From: Salvia splendens
Taxonomy: Eukaryota > Streptophyta > Magnoliopsida > Lamiales > Lamiaceae
NCBI RefSeq assembly: GCF_004379255.2
Contig: NC_056039.1
Coordinates: 20,659,883-20,723,882, forward strand
Reading direction: 5' to 3'
DNA: 64,000 nt
Positions 1 through 10,304 of this stretch are shown here, piece by piece. Numbering within the stretch: the stretch's first letter is position 1; every line of letters begins with the position of its first letter. A program made the position numbers and the translations under genes. The notes under the pieces are model-generated. The model saw nothing but the letters and a program-made list of their open reading frames with translations, ran no database searches and was not told where the DNA came from.

Positions 1-1480
1 ATGGTCATCTGACGTGATCATAAGGTGAAAGTAGCTTGTGACGAAAGTTTCTCATAACTCAGTTATCATTCTCTATGAAGAATTAAACAAGGGAGTATCG
101 CTATTTTAGTTAACCAAGAAGATTCATCAGCAACGCTAACTTGGATTTCCATGAATTTCATTTTTTCTTGCACCCCTCTTGATCAAAATACCTTTTGTTG
201 GATTAAGAACTTAAATGACTCCTTTTGCAAGGTAATGTGCCATTATTTTTCCTCTTCTATGTCAAGATTGTGAATCTCTTTCAGTTTTGAGCTTACTCCC
301 TCATGTTTTCTGATAACCTCCAGTGACTACGGTCCTTCTTTACTCATTCTGCATAAAAGTAATACTTTGACTCTTTGAATTCTTGCCAACAAACTTTTAT
401 ACTCGGAGCTGCTTTATTTATAGCCTTCAGAATAAACATGTTTCCCTAAACTATTGTCTCTTCAATGATAACATTCTTCAAAGATCATTAGTGGACTTTT
501 TTTTGTTTTCAAAAGTGCTTCTTGACAAGCTCTTTATTTTATATGAGTAGTTCCCTCTTCTTAATTCCACTAAAAAAATTATTCCATCATGCTTTGAGCT
601 CTTTAGCAACTCCAAGTCTAAAGTAATTTGCTCTCTTCCTGAACTAGTTTGCTCTGATTGTCTTCTCTACGAGTTAATTTCCGTGATTTGGTTAAAAACT
701 TTGTGAATTCATTAACGTGATATAGTATCACGATGTTGTTGACCCAAAAGGGTAGTTCTTTGTTATTCTTCTTTCTCAAATCCACTTGAGACCAGTTATT
801 TTCAGTCTTACTATATTGGAATAGCCATCTGGTGAGACCTTAAACCTTTTAATTTGACCCTTTGTGTTTTAAGACATACTTATTGACAAGTTCTTTGTTT
901 TATATGAGTACTCTCATCTTCTAAATTCAAATATGACTGTTGTCTCTTGAGTTGAGCTTTTCTGCAAGCTCTATGTTAAAGCTGGCACATTGCTTCTCCC
1001 TTGGATAGTTTCCTCTTGTTGCCCTCTTTATTAGTTAGTTTCCCTGAATTGCTTATAAACTCTAAACATTTCGTTGATCTGATCTTCTATCACAGTGTTG
1101 TTGAGCAAATTGCAATTGTTTGTTTTTCCTATTCATTTCAAATCCATTTGTAATCAACCATCTCAGGTCCTCCTGTTATCATCTAGGGATACTTGAAACT
1201 TTTATACTTCACTGTTCATTTTAATTATATTATTGGCAACCTATTATTGACATTTACATTCTATTCATCATACCCTCACTTTCGCATTTTATTCCATCTG
1301 GTAACTATTCCCACAATAAAATTTTCAAACTCTATGGGTATAGCTCAAGGACTTTGAAGTTGTATCTTTTCTTTTCTGGGAGTGAGCATAATGAGCCCAA
1401 TTGAGCATAGTCTTTGCACTTCATAAAAACCTTTGTTGCAAGCTGCTGGTGAAAGTTGTGGTGAACCAAACACTCACATA
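1..1480. repeat. Non-coding stretch with a diverged ~360-bp tandem repeat
   Basis: No convincing reading frame is present. Two blocks, about 525-785 and 882-1150, share an ordered series of phrases (TTGACAAG.TCTTT, TTTTATATGAGTA, then AGTT(A)TTTCC, ATCAC..TGTTGTTGA, CAAATCCA.TTG). This indicates an old direct duplication with a period near 360 bp. It directly abuts the gypsy integrase remnant, so the junction near 1475 is probably a truncation or an insertion edge. The origin of the sequence is not recognised. Confidence 0.45.
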
Positions 1481-1481
1481 A

Positions 1482-1920
1482 TTGAAATTTAACATCGGGG
1501 AGAAGGTCTTCTTGAAAGTATCCCCTCCCAAAGGAATAACCAGATTTGGACTCAAAGGTAAGCTAAAACCACGATTTATTGGACCATATGAAATTCTGGA
1601 GGATGTGGGCCCAGTAACATATCGCTTGGCATTGCCACCCAACTTTGGAAACGTACACAACGTATTCCACGTCTCCCAACTTCGAAGATACGTGTTCAAC
1701 CCAAACCATGTGATTCGCCACGAAGAAAATCGCCCTAGAGCCTAACCTGAGTTGCGAAGAAAAGCCGGTAGAAATATTATATCGAAAGGTGCAGCAGGTT
1801 CGGAACAAGTCGATTACTACAATGAAGGTTTTGTGGAAACACCATGAATAGGAAGAGGCAACATGTGAGCTGAAAGAGGAAATGAAAGAAAAATATCCAG
1901 AGCTTTTTGTCTAACTACTT
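1482..1920 (+). pseudogene. Ty3/gypsy (Tekay/Del-like) integrase C-terminus and chromodomain remnant
   Basis: This is the tail of a gypsy Pol polyprotein. The first ~85 codons hold the hallmark integrase C-terminal pattern GEKVFLKVSP, then FIGPYEIL, then YRLALPP and NVFHVSQLR, which in chromoviruses precedes a chromodomain. The open frame ends at 1745. The chromodomain continues in another frame (a shift near 1738) with the motifs NKSITTMKVLW and EEATCELKEEM, and carries an in-frame TAG near 1848. Everything upstream (gag, protease, reverse transcriptase, RNase H, integrase core) is missing. The order integrase, chromodomain, polypurine tract, LTR shows this is the 3' end of a + strand element. 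It cannot make functional protein. Confidence 0.85.
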
Positions 1921-1945
1921 TCTAAATTTCGGGACGAAATTTCTT

Positions 1946-1960
1946 TTAAGGGGGGTAGAA
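1946..1960 (+). other. Polypurine tract of the gypsy element
   Basis: The purine run AAGGGGGGTAGAA sits directly before the LTR start TGTAACAACCC. This is the expected second-strand priming site for an LTR retrotransposon and fixes the left edge of the 3' LTR. Confidence 0.8.
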
Positions 1961-4900
1961 TGTAACAACCCGAACTTTCGTACCTTATTTTTATTATTAG
2001 CCTAAAGATAAATAATAAGTGATCGTTGTAGTATTTGAAATCTGTCATTCTCATGTATAATAATTGATCTTGGAATTATAAATAATCATTGCTTCGTTCT
2101 CGAACGAATATTTCAAGTAAAAGAAAAAAAAATAAAAAAATAACACCAAATAAAAATTTTAATGTCCGATATATCCAACAAAAGTCCAACAAAATTTAAT
2201 TTATACATCGTATGGAAGCGGGTACTTCAACACGAACGGCCACGAACAGGAACTGAGTATACCTACACCAATTAAATGAATAAGTGAACAAATACTCTAA
2301 TAGTTAAATTAATAAGCAAATAAAAAAAAAGAAGAAAAAAAGGGAGAGAATGGTATGATAGAATCAAGTAATATCAGCATCATTAAATGTTGCATTAATT
2401 GAATGGCCGAAGAAATCATATCAAATTATATCCTAAAATCATATCCTATCCTCTGACAGAGCATATCCTAAAATCATATTGTAAAATCATATCCTATTCT
2501 GTAATATTTTGAAAGATAGGTCTCCACTTGCATCTTATCATTTGCATATTATTCTTGCAAGATACGCCACTTGCATCTTTCATGTATATGTACATATATA
2601 CAAATCTTTTTGTCTCACCCACATCACCATCAAATTCTAAGTTCTCAACACACCCCAACCCAACATGAATAGAGGAAGGAGAGTTGCAGATAATTGTAAG
2701 ATCAAGTCCTCAATCCAACAACACTTTATTCCACATAAGAAGGTAAATCCCAAACCTTTCTCTTCTTGCACATATGTTTGCATATATAAAGAGAAATTAA
2801 AATCTGCCCAAATCAGAAATTAAGAATACACAGCAAGTTTAATACCGTGTTTCACCATCAAATCTCAAGTAGCAAGATAATTGTTCAAGGATCAGCAAAT
2901 TCATATAAAATATATAATCCAAGTCCTACAACCAAGGTAAGCATAAATTAAGAATCTTATCTCATGAAAATGAATCTGCCGGATTCCGGCAGATGAGTTT
3001 CGGCACTCCGTTGCTAACATTGACAGCCCCACACCTCAATTCTTCACTAATTTCACCATCATTCACAAATTAAATTCCAAAATTCTTAGATCTAAGACCT
3101 TAAATTCTTAGAAAATGAAATAAAAGAGGAAGAAATTTAAATATTAAGTTTACCTTCCGGGAGTTTGGCGAGAGAAGACTCTGACGGAGGAGAAGCTGGG
3201 CAGCGATGGCGGATCCGCGACGACGGCTGCGTTGGTGGAACCTCGGCGGCGGCGTGAGGCTGGACCGGGAGAGAGAGAGGGGGAGCGTGCAGACGGCGGA
3301 CTTCCGGGAGGAGGGCGACAGCAGCAGCCTGACCCGGCGGGGACAGCAGCAGCTCCTCCGGCGTTCAACGGAGGCGGATCCGCGGCTCCGGCAGATCCGC
3401 GAGGCGGCGCCGGCAGATCGGGGGAGAGAGAGAGAGAGAAGGCAGCGGCGTACGGTGAAGAGGGAGAGAAGAGAAAGAGAGAGATGAGGAGGAGGAAGAG
3501 AACACCGTCGGAGACGAAAACGGAAGCGGAGGCGGTGCCGGTGGGGTGGCTGGTCGACGAATAGAAGAGGGAGATTTTTCCTAATTTTTGTGCAATTTGG
3601 GGATTTGGCAGAGAGGGAGAAACCGACGGGTTTGGTGATAAAGAGTATAGGCTTTATGCCTTCTTAATTAATTGGAATTGGGCCATTAAAATAGTGAATT
3701 CATTTTAGTTTTTGGGCCAAGGAAATTCATCAAGAATGGGCCTATCCATGGAGTATGAGATATACATTAATTAATTGTTGGGCCACTTGATGGAATTAAT
3801 AATTGGGCTGGAAATGTTTTAAAAGAGAGTGGAGGAAAGGTCAATAAAATCGTTTTGGGCCGAGATTTAATCATTTGAAGTTAGAATTTATTTAAGGAAT
3901 TTAGCTTGGAGCTAATCAATTAATTCTCAGATAAAATGTTGAAGCTAGAAATGCGAAGGACCGACCGGCGTCGCCCGCGACGCCTCGGGCGACCGCTAAG
4001 GAAATAGAAAGAAAGAGGGAGACGGAGTTCTCAAGTCACAGAAATAATTAAGTTTAATAAAGAAGTGCTATTAATTAAATTTCCCAATTTAATAAATTTA
4101 ATTAATATGCAAGTTTCTAAAATTTTTTAACGGTGAACAAACGATAAAAGAAATAAAGTAGGGGCATGCATTCCTATAAGTATGTGAATTTCTCGAGTCT
4201 TATTAGTACGTTGTGATATTTTCAAAAGGGTATGTTCGCAAGTAAAGTCGGAACGAAAGATTCAAGTTAAAGGAACTAAACGATCAAGGTGAGCTTTCTT
4301 ATAATAAAATACAAATCGTATTTTATGAAAACAAGAACACATGTTCGTGATTTTAATGATGTTGTCATGCCATAAATGTTTTGTGTATGATGCCTATCTG
4401 TTGGCTACGGCCAAGTGAATTATGAATGATGATATAAGTCGAATTCGGGTCCCAGTGAGGGTGGTGTCCCCACTCGGACTAGTGTACACAAGCTCCCTCT
4501 GCATGTTGGGCAGAGCAGGTGACCGAGGAAGGTGGCCACCTTCCCGGCACAAGGATACCTCTGACATATTGGGCAGAGAAGGTGACTGTGGAAGGTGGCC
4601 ACCTTCCCGGCACATGTATGTAAGGTGACCGTGCGAGAACACCATCTCGACGGCACAATGTGATCAGATATGGCTAAGTACAGGAAAAAGGGACTGCAGT
4701 CCAATGTGAATATTTTTAGTAAGCTCGGGCCTTTTCAATAAATCCCCGAGTGTTACTGTGATGATGGCTTGACAATATTTTCAAATGTATATGTGTAACT
4801 TTCGGCAATGTGTTCACTGAGTACTTTTTGTACTCAGCACTGCATATATTTCTAAATGTGCAGGTTGAGCAGCGAAGTGGTGGGGGAAGTGCTATTGAGA

Positions 4901-5156
4901 CAAGACATTTAATTCAGTCAGATTTTGACTCTCGGAGGTTCATGTCTTCATACATGGAACCGCGTTCATTGGCTTCCGTTGTGCATCTTAGAAAACTCAG
5001 GTCTATTTTGTTCAAAACTCTAATTTTATTTCGAGCTATTCCCATTTGTTTCGAGCTATGGTCGATTTGTGTTATTTTCCCATTTCTTCCCCGCTTCTTT
5101 AATCCTCCCCTAGTCGCGATCAACCGTGTTTTCTATCCTTAGAAAATGCGGTCGTG

Positions 5157-5159
<3 letters not shown>
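1961..5159 (+). repeat. 3' LTR of the Tekay-like gypsy element (LTR A, 3.2 kb)
   Basis: The LTR begins TGTAACAACCC after a polypurine tract and ends GCGGTCGTGACA. The same ends are seen in the other gypsy LTRs of the window, in direct or inverted orientation. About 1.2 kb in is a GC-rich island (3180-3560), with open but unconserved frames on both strands. Near the 3' end is a conserved phrase, ACTCAGCACTGCATAT followed by GTGCAGGTTGAGC. Long LTRs of 2-4 kb fit the Tekay/Del chromovirus clade. Immediately downstream is a (TA)n tract, so no target duplication can be judged. Confidence 0.85.
4497..4618 (+). repeat. Tandem 61-bp duplication in the LTR A variable block
   Basis: Two adjacent units of about 61 bp each contain GGGCAGAG, then GAAGGTGGCCACCTTCC, then CGGCACA. 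The core AAGGTGGCCACCTT is a perfect palindrome. The same palindrome occurs once at the matching place in LTR C near 33520, and this position is occupied by other short repeats in LTRs B and D. Confidence 0.8.

Positions 5160-5198
<39 letters not shown>
5160..5198. repeat. (TA)n microsatellite
   Basis: An uninterrupted TA dinucleotide run abuts LTR A on the left and a MITE on the right. Similar (TA)n tracts occur at about 5489-5518, 5766-5779, 10263-10300, 18646-18658 and 18944-18978, most of them at the edges of the same MITE family. Confidence 0.95.
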
Positions 5199-5201
<3 letters not shown>

Positions 5202-5483
5202 AGATGATCAAAATAAGTATGTGTTTAAATCAAGAAATGCAGACCAAATCTCAGCCCTAGGATTAGATGATCTAATGGTCAATAATTAACCAAAAACACG
5301 GAAGGTCATAATTAAGCAATTTTAGGTCATATTATAATATTTAGATTTAATGTCATACTAAGATCGTTTTAGGTCATGCTTTGTTAGCATGACCTACAAA
5401 TTACCTAATTATGACCTAAAAGTGCCCTAATTATGATATTGTTCTGCGTTTCTGTATTTAAATCCAGTTTTGCATAGATCAAA

Positions 5484-5488
<5 letters not shown>
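5199..5488. mobile_element. MITE, (TA)n-flanked family, copy 1
   Basis: A ~290-bp non-coding element has imperfect terminal inverted repeats of about 45-50 bp. The left end, AGGGAGATGATCAAAAT with GTTTAAATCAAGAAATGCAG, pairs with the right end, CTGTATTTAAATCCAG with GATCAAAACCCT. Copies 2 (5780-6120) and 3 (18659-18943) share these ends and internal phrases such as CTAATGGTCA and AGGTCAT. All three sit in (TA)n tracts, which suggests a TA target preference. The superfamily is not certain. Confidence 0.75.
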
Positions 5489-5520
<32 letters not shown>

Positions 5521-5530
5521 ATGTAATCAT

Positions 5531-5755
5531 ATGATAACCCATATTTATGGTGATAACCTAATAACCTATCATTCTATGGACGAAATATATCATTTTATAA
5601 AATAGAATATCGTTTTATGGATTAAAAGTATCATTCTATGCATGCTGAAAAAATATCATTTTATAGTGTATAAATATCATTTTTAGTAAAAATGATATTT
5701 TTTACTCATAAAATGATAGGTTATTAGGTTATCACCATAAATATGGTTATCATTT
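5531..5755. mobile_element. MITE with ~45-bp nearly perfect terminal inverted repeats
   Basis: The left arm, containing GATAACCTAATAACCTATCA, is matched by its reverse complement TGATAGGTTATTAGGTTATC at the right end. Both arms continue through CATATTTATGG and ATGATAACC with about one mismatch. The middle repeats the phrase ATCATTTTAT. There is no coding sequence. The element lies between copies 1 and 2 of the (TA)n MITE family, upstream of the SKS gene. Confidence 0.85.
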
Positions 5756-5779
5756 TAACGCACCTCTATATATATATAT

Positions 5780-6120
5780 GGTCCTGTTAGGGTTCAGGGT
5801 TTAGGGTTCAATCAAAACAAGTATGTGTTTAAATCCAGAAATGCAACCCAAATCTTGGCCTTAGGATTAGATAATCTAATGGTCATTAATAAACCAAAAA
5901 CACAGGAGGTCATAATTAAGCAGTTTTAAGTCATAATATAAGATTTGAGTTTAATGTCATGTTAAGATTATTTTAGGTCATACTTTGTTATAATGACCTA
6001 AAAATAAACTAACAATGACCTAAAAATATACTACGCATGATATTGTTTTATGTTTCTGTATTTAAATCTAGTTTTGCATAAAAGCCTTGATGGTTTACAA
6101 AAATTGTCAAAACACTATAT
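5780..6120. mobile_element. MITE, (TA)n-flanked family, copy 2
   Basis: This copy shares AAGTATGTGTTTAAATC, AGAAATGCA and CTAATGGTCA with copy 1 and ends in a degraded TCAAAACACTATATA. Relative to copy 1 it has about 25 bp inserted before the right terminus. A telomere-like AGGGTTTAGGGTTCA lies near its left end. The CTATATAC at its right edge is the nearest TATA-like motif upstream of the SKS start codon, about 275 bp away, so the element may contribute to the promoter. That last point is inference. Confidence 0.7.
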
Positions 6121-6122
6121 AC
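6113..6122 (+). promoter_or_regulatory. Possible TATA motif upstream of the SKS gene
   Basis: ACTATATACA lies about 270 bp before the chosen SKS start codon. The region around it is AT-rich, so this could be chance. There is no evidence for a transcription start. Confidence 0.25.
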
Positions 6123-6393
6123 ATAAATAAGGAAGGAATGTACCTCCAATTTAATAATCGATACATGACCACCTGTACGAATCCTATATTAAAAATTGAC
6201 AATTAATCTCAATGTTAAACGCAACTCATATTCGTTGATTACAAACATAATTAACTTGGAACCTTCACCAACTTAGTTTGACAACTTGAAAAGAGACAAA
6301 TTTTAACAAGAAAATAGTTTTATGTTTAAATGGTTCCTTTATTAGTGCTGGCATACACATGATTTTATGAGTAGAAAACATCGCCACTGCGAG

Positions 6394-9300
6394 ATGGCCG
6401 CCCTCTGCTGCATTTGGTGGTGGTTGGCTTGTTGCACGGCAATGTTCACGGTGGTGGTCGGAGACGAAATATTTCTGGAGTGGCGCGTGAAAATAGATGA
6501 GAGAATCAAGCCAATATCACGAGATCAGCCGGTATATACATGTGATTTATTTCAATGTTGTACTACACCCGTTCACAAAAAAATAGACTAATTTTACCAT
6601 TTTGAATCTCCATAAAAATTAGATCAATTCTAAATATTGGAAGTTCTAAACAAGTACCATCTCTACACACCATTCTAAATGTGGGCCCCACTTCCATTTC
6701 CAACTACTTTTTCTATCCATGTCTCTATTTTATCAATTGCGCATTAAAACTCGTGTCAATTACAACTTTGTTTAGTTTTTGTGGACGGAGGTAGTATTTT
6801 TTTTATTAGGTTATGATTAATTGTTTGGATTCTTATTTTGAATGGAGAGTAACAAATTTGTATTGGTCTTTTACAAGGTCATAACGGTTAATGATTTATT
6901 TCCGGGTCCTCTTATTAATGTATCAACCAACGATAATGTGCATATCAATGTTTTCAACGATATGGACGAGCCTCTTCTCATGACATGGTAATGTATTAAA
7001 TACGTGACTTTATTTTCTATACGTTTTATGATATATATACCCACTACGAAAAGCACATTTTTATCACTAAAAATTAAAGATAGAAAACATTGGTTATTAA
7101 CTTAGGATATTAGTCCATAAAATCATGAACTTTGACCAAAATTTGGTATTTTCTACTATCTTTAAAATTAGTCAAAAATATCACAAATTTACATTTTGTT
7201 TGTTATACATATCTCGATTTACTATGTGGTCTTAACTCCGTCCGTCCCAACCAGGAGCGGACGCATAACTTTTTTTCAGTAGGGACTACATTATACATAA
7301 ATTTTAATCCCTCCGTCCTTTAAAATAGACTTGTTTTGGTCGTCTTTTAAATTAGATCATTTCTAAATTAGGAATTTTTTTTCTTTTTAATGAAGTTAGT
7401 CTCGTTCTCTTATTTTACCAATTACACAGTAAAACTTATACCATATCAAAATTAATCTATTTTTAAGGGACACAAGCTATGAAATTAGCAACCAAATGAA
7501 AAAAATTCACAAACACAACAACTAAAAATACATAACTAATTTTACAGATAAAACTAAACTAATATTATAAAAATTAAAATGTTACTACCTTTCAACTATA
7601 TATAGAAGAGAAATAGCACTTAAATCAAATTTAAAATATTCAACTTTAGCAACTCAAACTCATGTTAGACTCAAATTAAATAGTTAAATTGAACCGTTTT
7701 AGTAAAATATCACAAAATCCTAGTAACATAAATTTAACAATGCAGAGAGCATAGCACTGAAAAACAAGGGTTATAACTATATCAGTTCTATTTTAAAATG
7801 GCACGCCTTTTTAGGGAAAAACAATTCGTCATTTTATGAAAGAGTTTATGGAGTATAATATACTTTGTTCCATTAAACATGAAACGTTTGCTTTTCGTTA
7901 CGAAATTTTATGTAATATTGTTTTGTGAGTTAATAAAGAGGGAATAAAGTAAGAGAGAAGGAAAAACAGAGATGGAGTATTTCCATTTTAGTAACGTTTC
8001 ATTTTTATTGAGAAAATAAAAAAAGAAAAAACGTTTTATTTTTAATGGGACATAGAGAATATTAGTTATGTTTTATAACTTAGTCTTCTTTCTTCCCGGT
8101 TTACCGTCAGCCATTTTTTTCTTAATCCCTACAACTTTTTTAATCTTAGGTCAAGTTCAACCCTTCTATTATTCAGTTTCAGTTTTCAGTAATTTAGTCT
8201 TCAATAGCATTCACATATTAAGGGCTTAAAAACAATTTTCAAAAAAATTGAAAATTATTGTAGTAGAAAAAACTAAAAAAAAAATTGTTTTGGAAAGGAC
8301 TTAACCCTACCCTCTCCTTTATTATGTTTGCCCCTGGTCCCAATAAAGATAACACACTTTCCCTTTTTAGTTTGCCCCAATCATGATATATTTTTATTTT
8401 AGGTAACTTTTTCTCTCCAATTAATACACTCAACTATTTTTTTTGGCAAATTGAATATGCAACTCTCTTTCTCTCTCTATTCCATACTTACACCCACTCT
8501 CTCTCTGTATAATTAACCACATTAACAAACAACTCCTAAAATCTCGTACCGACTAAGATATGTGTCATCTTAGCCGGGACGAAGGGAGTAGTATTTTTTC
8601 TCTTTCCAGACTCCAGTGCTCATGGTAGTTGTATGTCACTTTTTAATTATTTGAATTTATTTTCAATAAATTTATCACTCTAAGTATCACTTTCTTAAAA
8701 TGGAATTCTAGTACTAATTGATTTTTGGTTTTCTTGATTTAAGTTCCATGTCAAGAGGCATCCGGTAATGGCGTGACAGATAATTATTTTGATTATATCA
8801 ACTCATTATTTCTGGTTATGTTTACTTATAATTTGAATAATGTTACAGGATTAAAAAATACATCACACAATAAGAAGAATTTTTCAGATTAACTAGGAAA
8901 GAGCGCAGAGTGATAATTAACGGATTGCCCAGTGATACAATTCCCATGCACGAGAAAAAAAATTAAAAAATGAAGTTACGTTTTGTCACCCAAATTAAGG
9001 TCAGAAGGTTAAGAGCTACAACACTATTAGATACTTCCTCCGTCCTTGAAATTTTATCACATTTTCCCATTTGCTTCCGTCCCATAAAATTTGTCATATT
9101 TCACTTTTTACTAGTATTTTTGGTAATGAACCCCACTCACATTTTATTATAAAACTAATACTTTAAGAATAGGACCCACTCTACTCACTTTCTATTATAT
9201 TTCTTAAAACCTGTGTCCGATCAAATTGTGACAAAATTTGTGGGACGGAGAGAGTACATATACACATGAGTGAGGAAGACACAATACTATAGATTAAAAA

Positions 9301-10260
9301 ATAATTTACAGAAAGTGAATAAATGAGCGAGAATAAAAAAAACACTTATATAAGAATATCACACAAATGTAGGAATGGAATTCAACAAAGGCTAAATTCT
9401 TGGCAAGATGGGGTTTCAGGCAGCAATTGCCCGATCCGTCCAGGCAACAATTGGACTTATGTTATCCAAATGAAGGATCAAATAGGAAGTTTCTTCTATT
9501 TCCCTTCACTCAACTTTCAAAGGGCGGCCGGAGGATTCGGCCCGATCCACATCAACAATCAGATTGTCGTTGACGTGCCCTTCCCAACGCCCGAACTAGA
9601 TTTTGATCTTCTCGTTGGCGATTGGTATTCTGAGAATTTCACGGTATTATCATTCACCTTCATCTAACTATATGTTTTTCCGATAAATTGTTCGAATTAT
9701 ATATAATCATGTGATCTTATTCCCTCTATCACACCTGAGTGACATATTTATTTTTTGCACGTGTTTTGAAAAAATAATATCATTCTGTCCTATTTAAGTT
9801 GAGTCGTATTATTTCTTTATTTGGCAAAAAATTCAAACATCTAATCGCACTTACTTTATTACATCACCTACTTTATCCACTCTTATCTTTCCTACTTTTC
9901 CCTCTTTTCTATTTTATTTTATTTTATTTTCATTTGATCAATTCAACACAATTTTTTAATCGTTGTGCCCAAAAGTTTGTTTTAAATTTAATTTAGACGA
10001 AGGGAGTTATAAATACTCCCTCCTTCAACCATTTAAAGAGCTATTTTGTCATTTAGAGTTATCCACGATTTAAATAACCATTTATTTATTTTTATTTTTG
10101 GTATGCGGACCCCACATTACACTATTTTTTTTACAGTCACAATTCATTATAAAACTATTTCTAAAATTGGTCTCACATTCTACTTATTTTCTCCATTTTT
10201 TTCACTCACAAAGTCAAACAATTTCTTATAACCCTTGGCGAGTTAAAATGGTTCTTTAAA

Positions 10261-10304
<44 letters not shown>

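Noticed and set aside
3206..3564. Arg/Glu-rich frames in LTR A
   Set aside because: Two overlapping frames in a purine-rich, GC-rich island of the LTR, without conservation in LTRs B, C or E.
4810..5142. 110-codon frame at the end of LTR A
   Set aside because: It lies wholly within the LTR and has no domain; related LTRs do not keep it.
5790..5812. Telomere-like AGGGTTTAGGGTTCA upstream of the SKS gene
   Set aside because: Only about two imperfect units, inside a MITE; too short for an interstitial telomere tract and not clearly a regulatory telo-box.
6367..6393. Upstream in-frame ATG as the SKS start
   Set aside because: It would add nine mostly polar residues in front of the signal peptide; ATG at 6394 starts directly before the hydrophobic segment.
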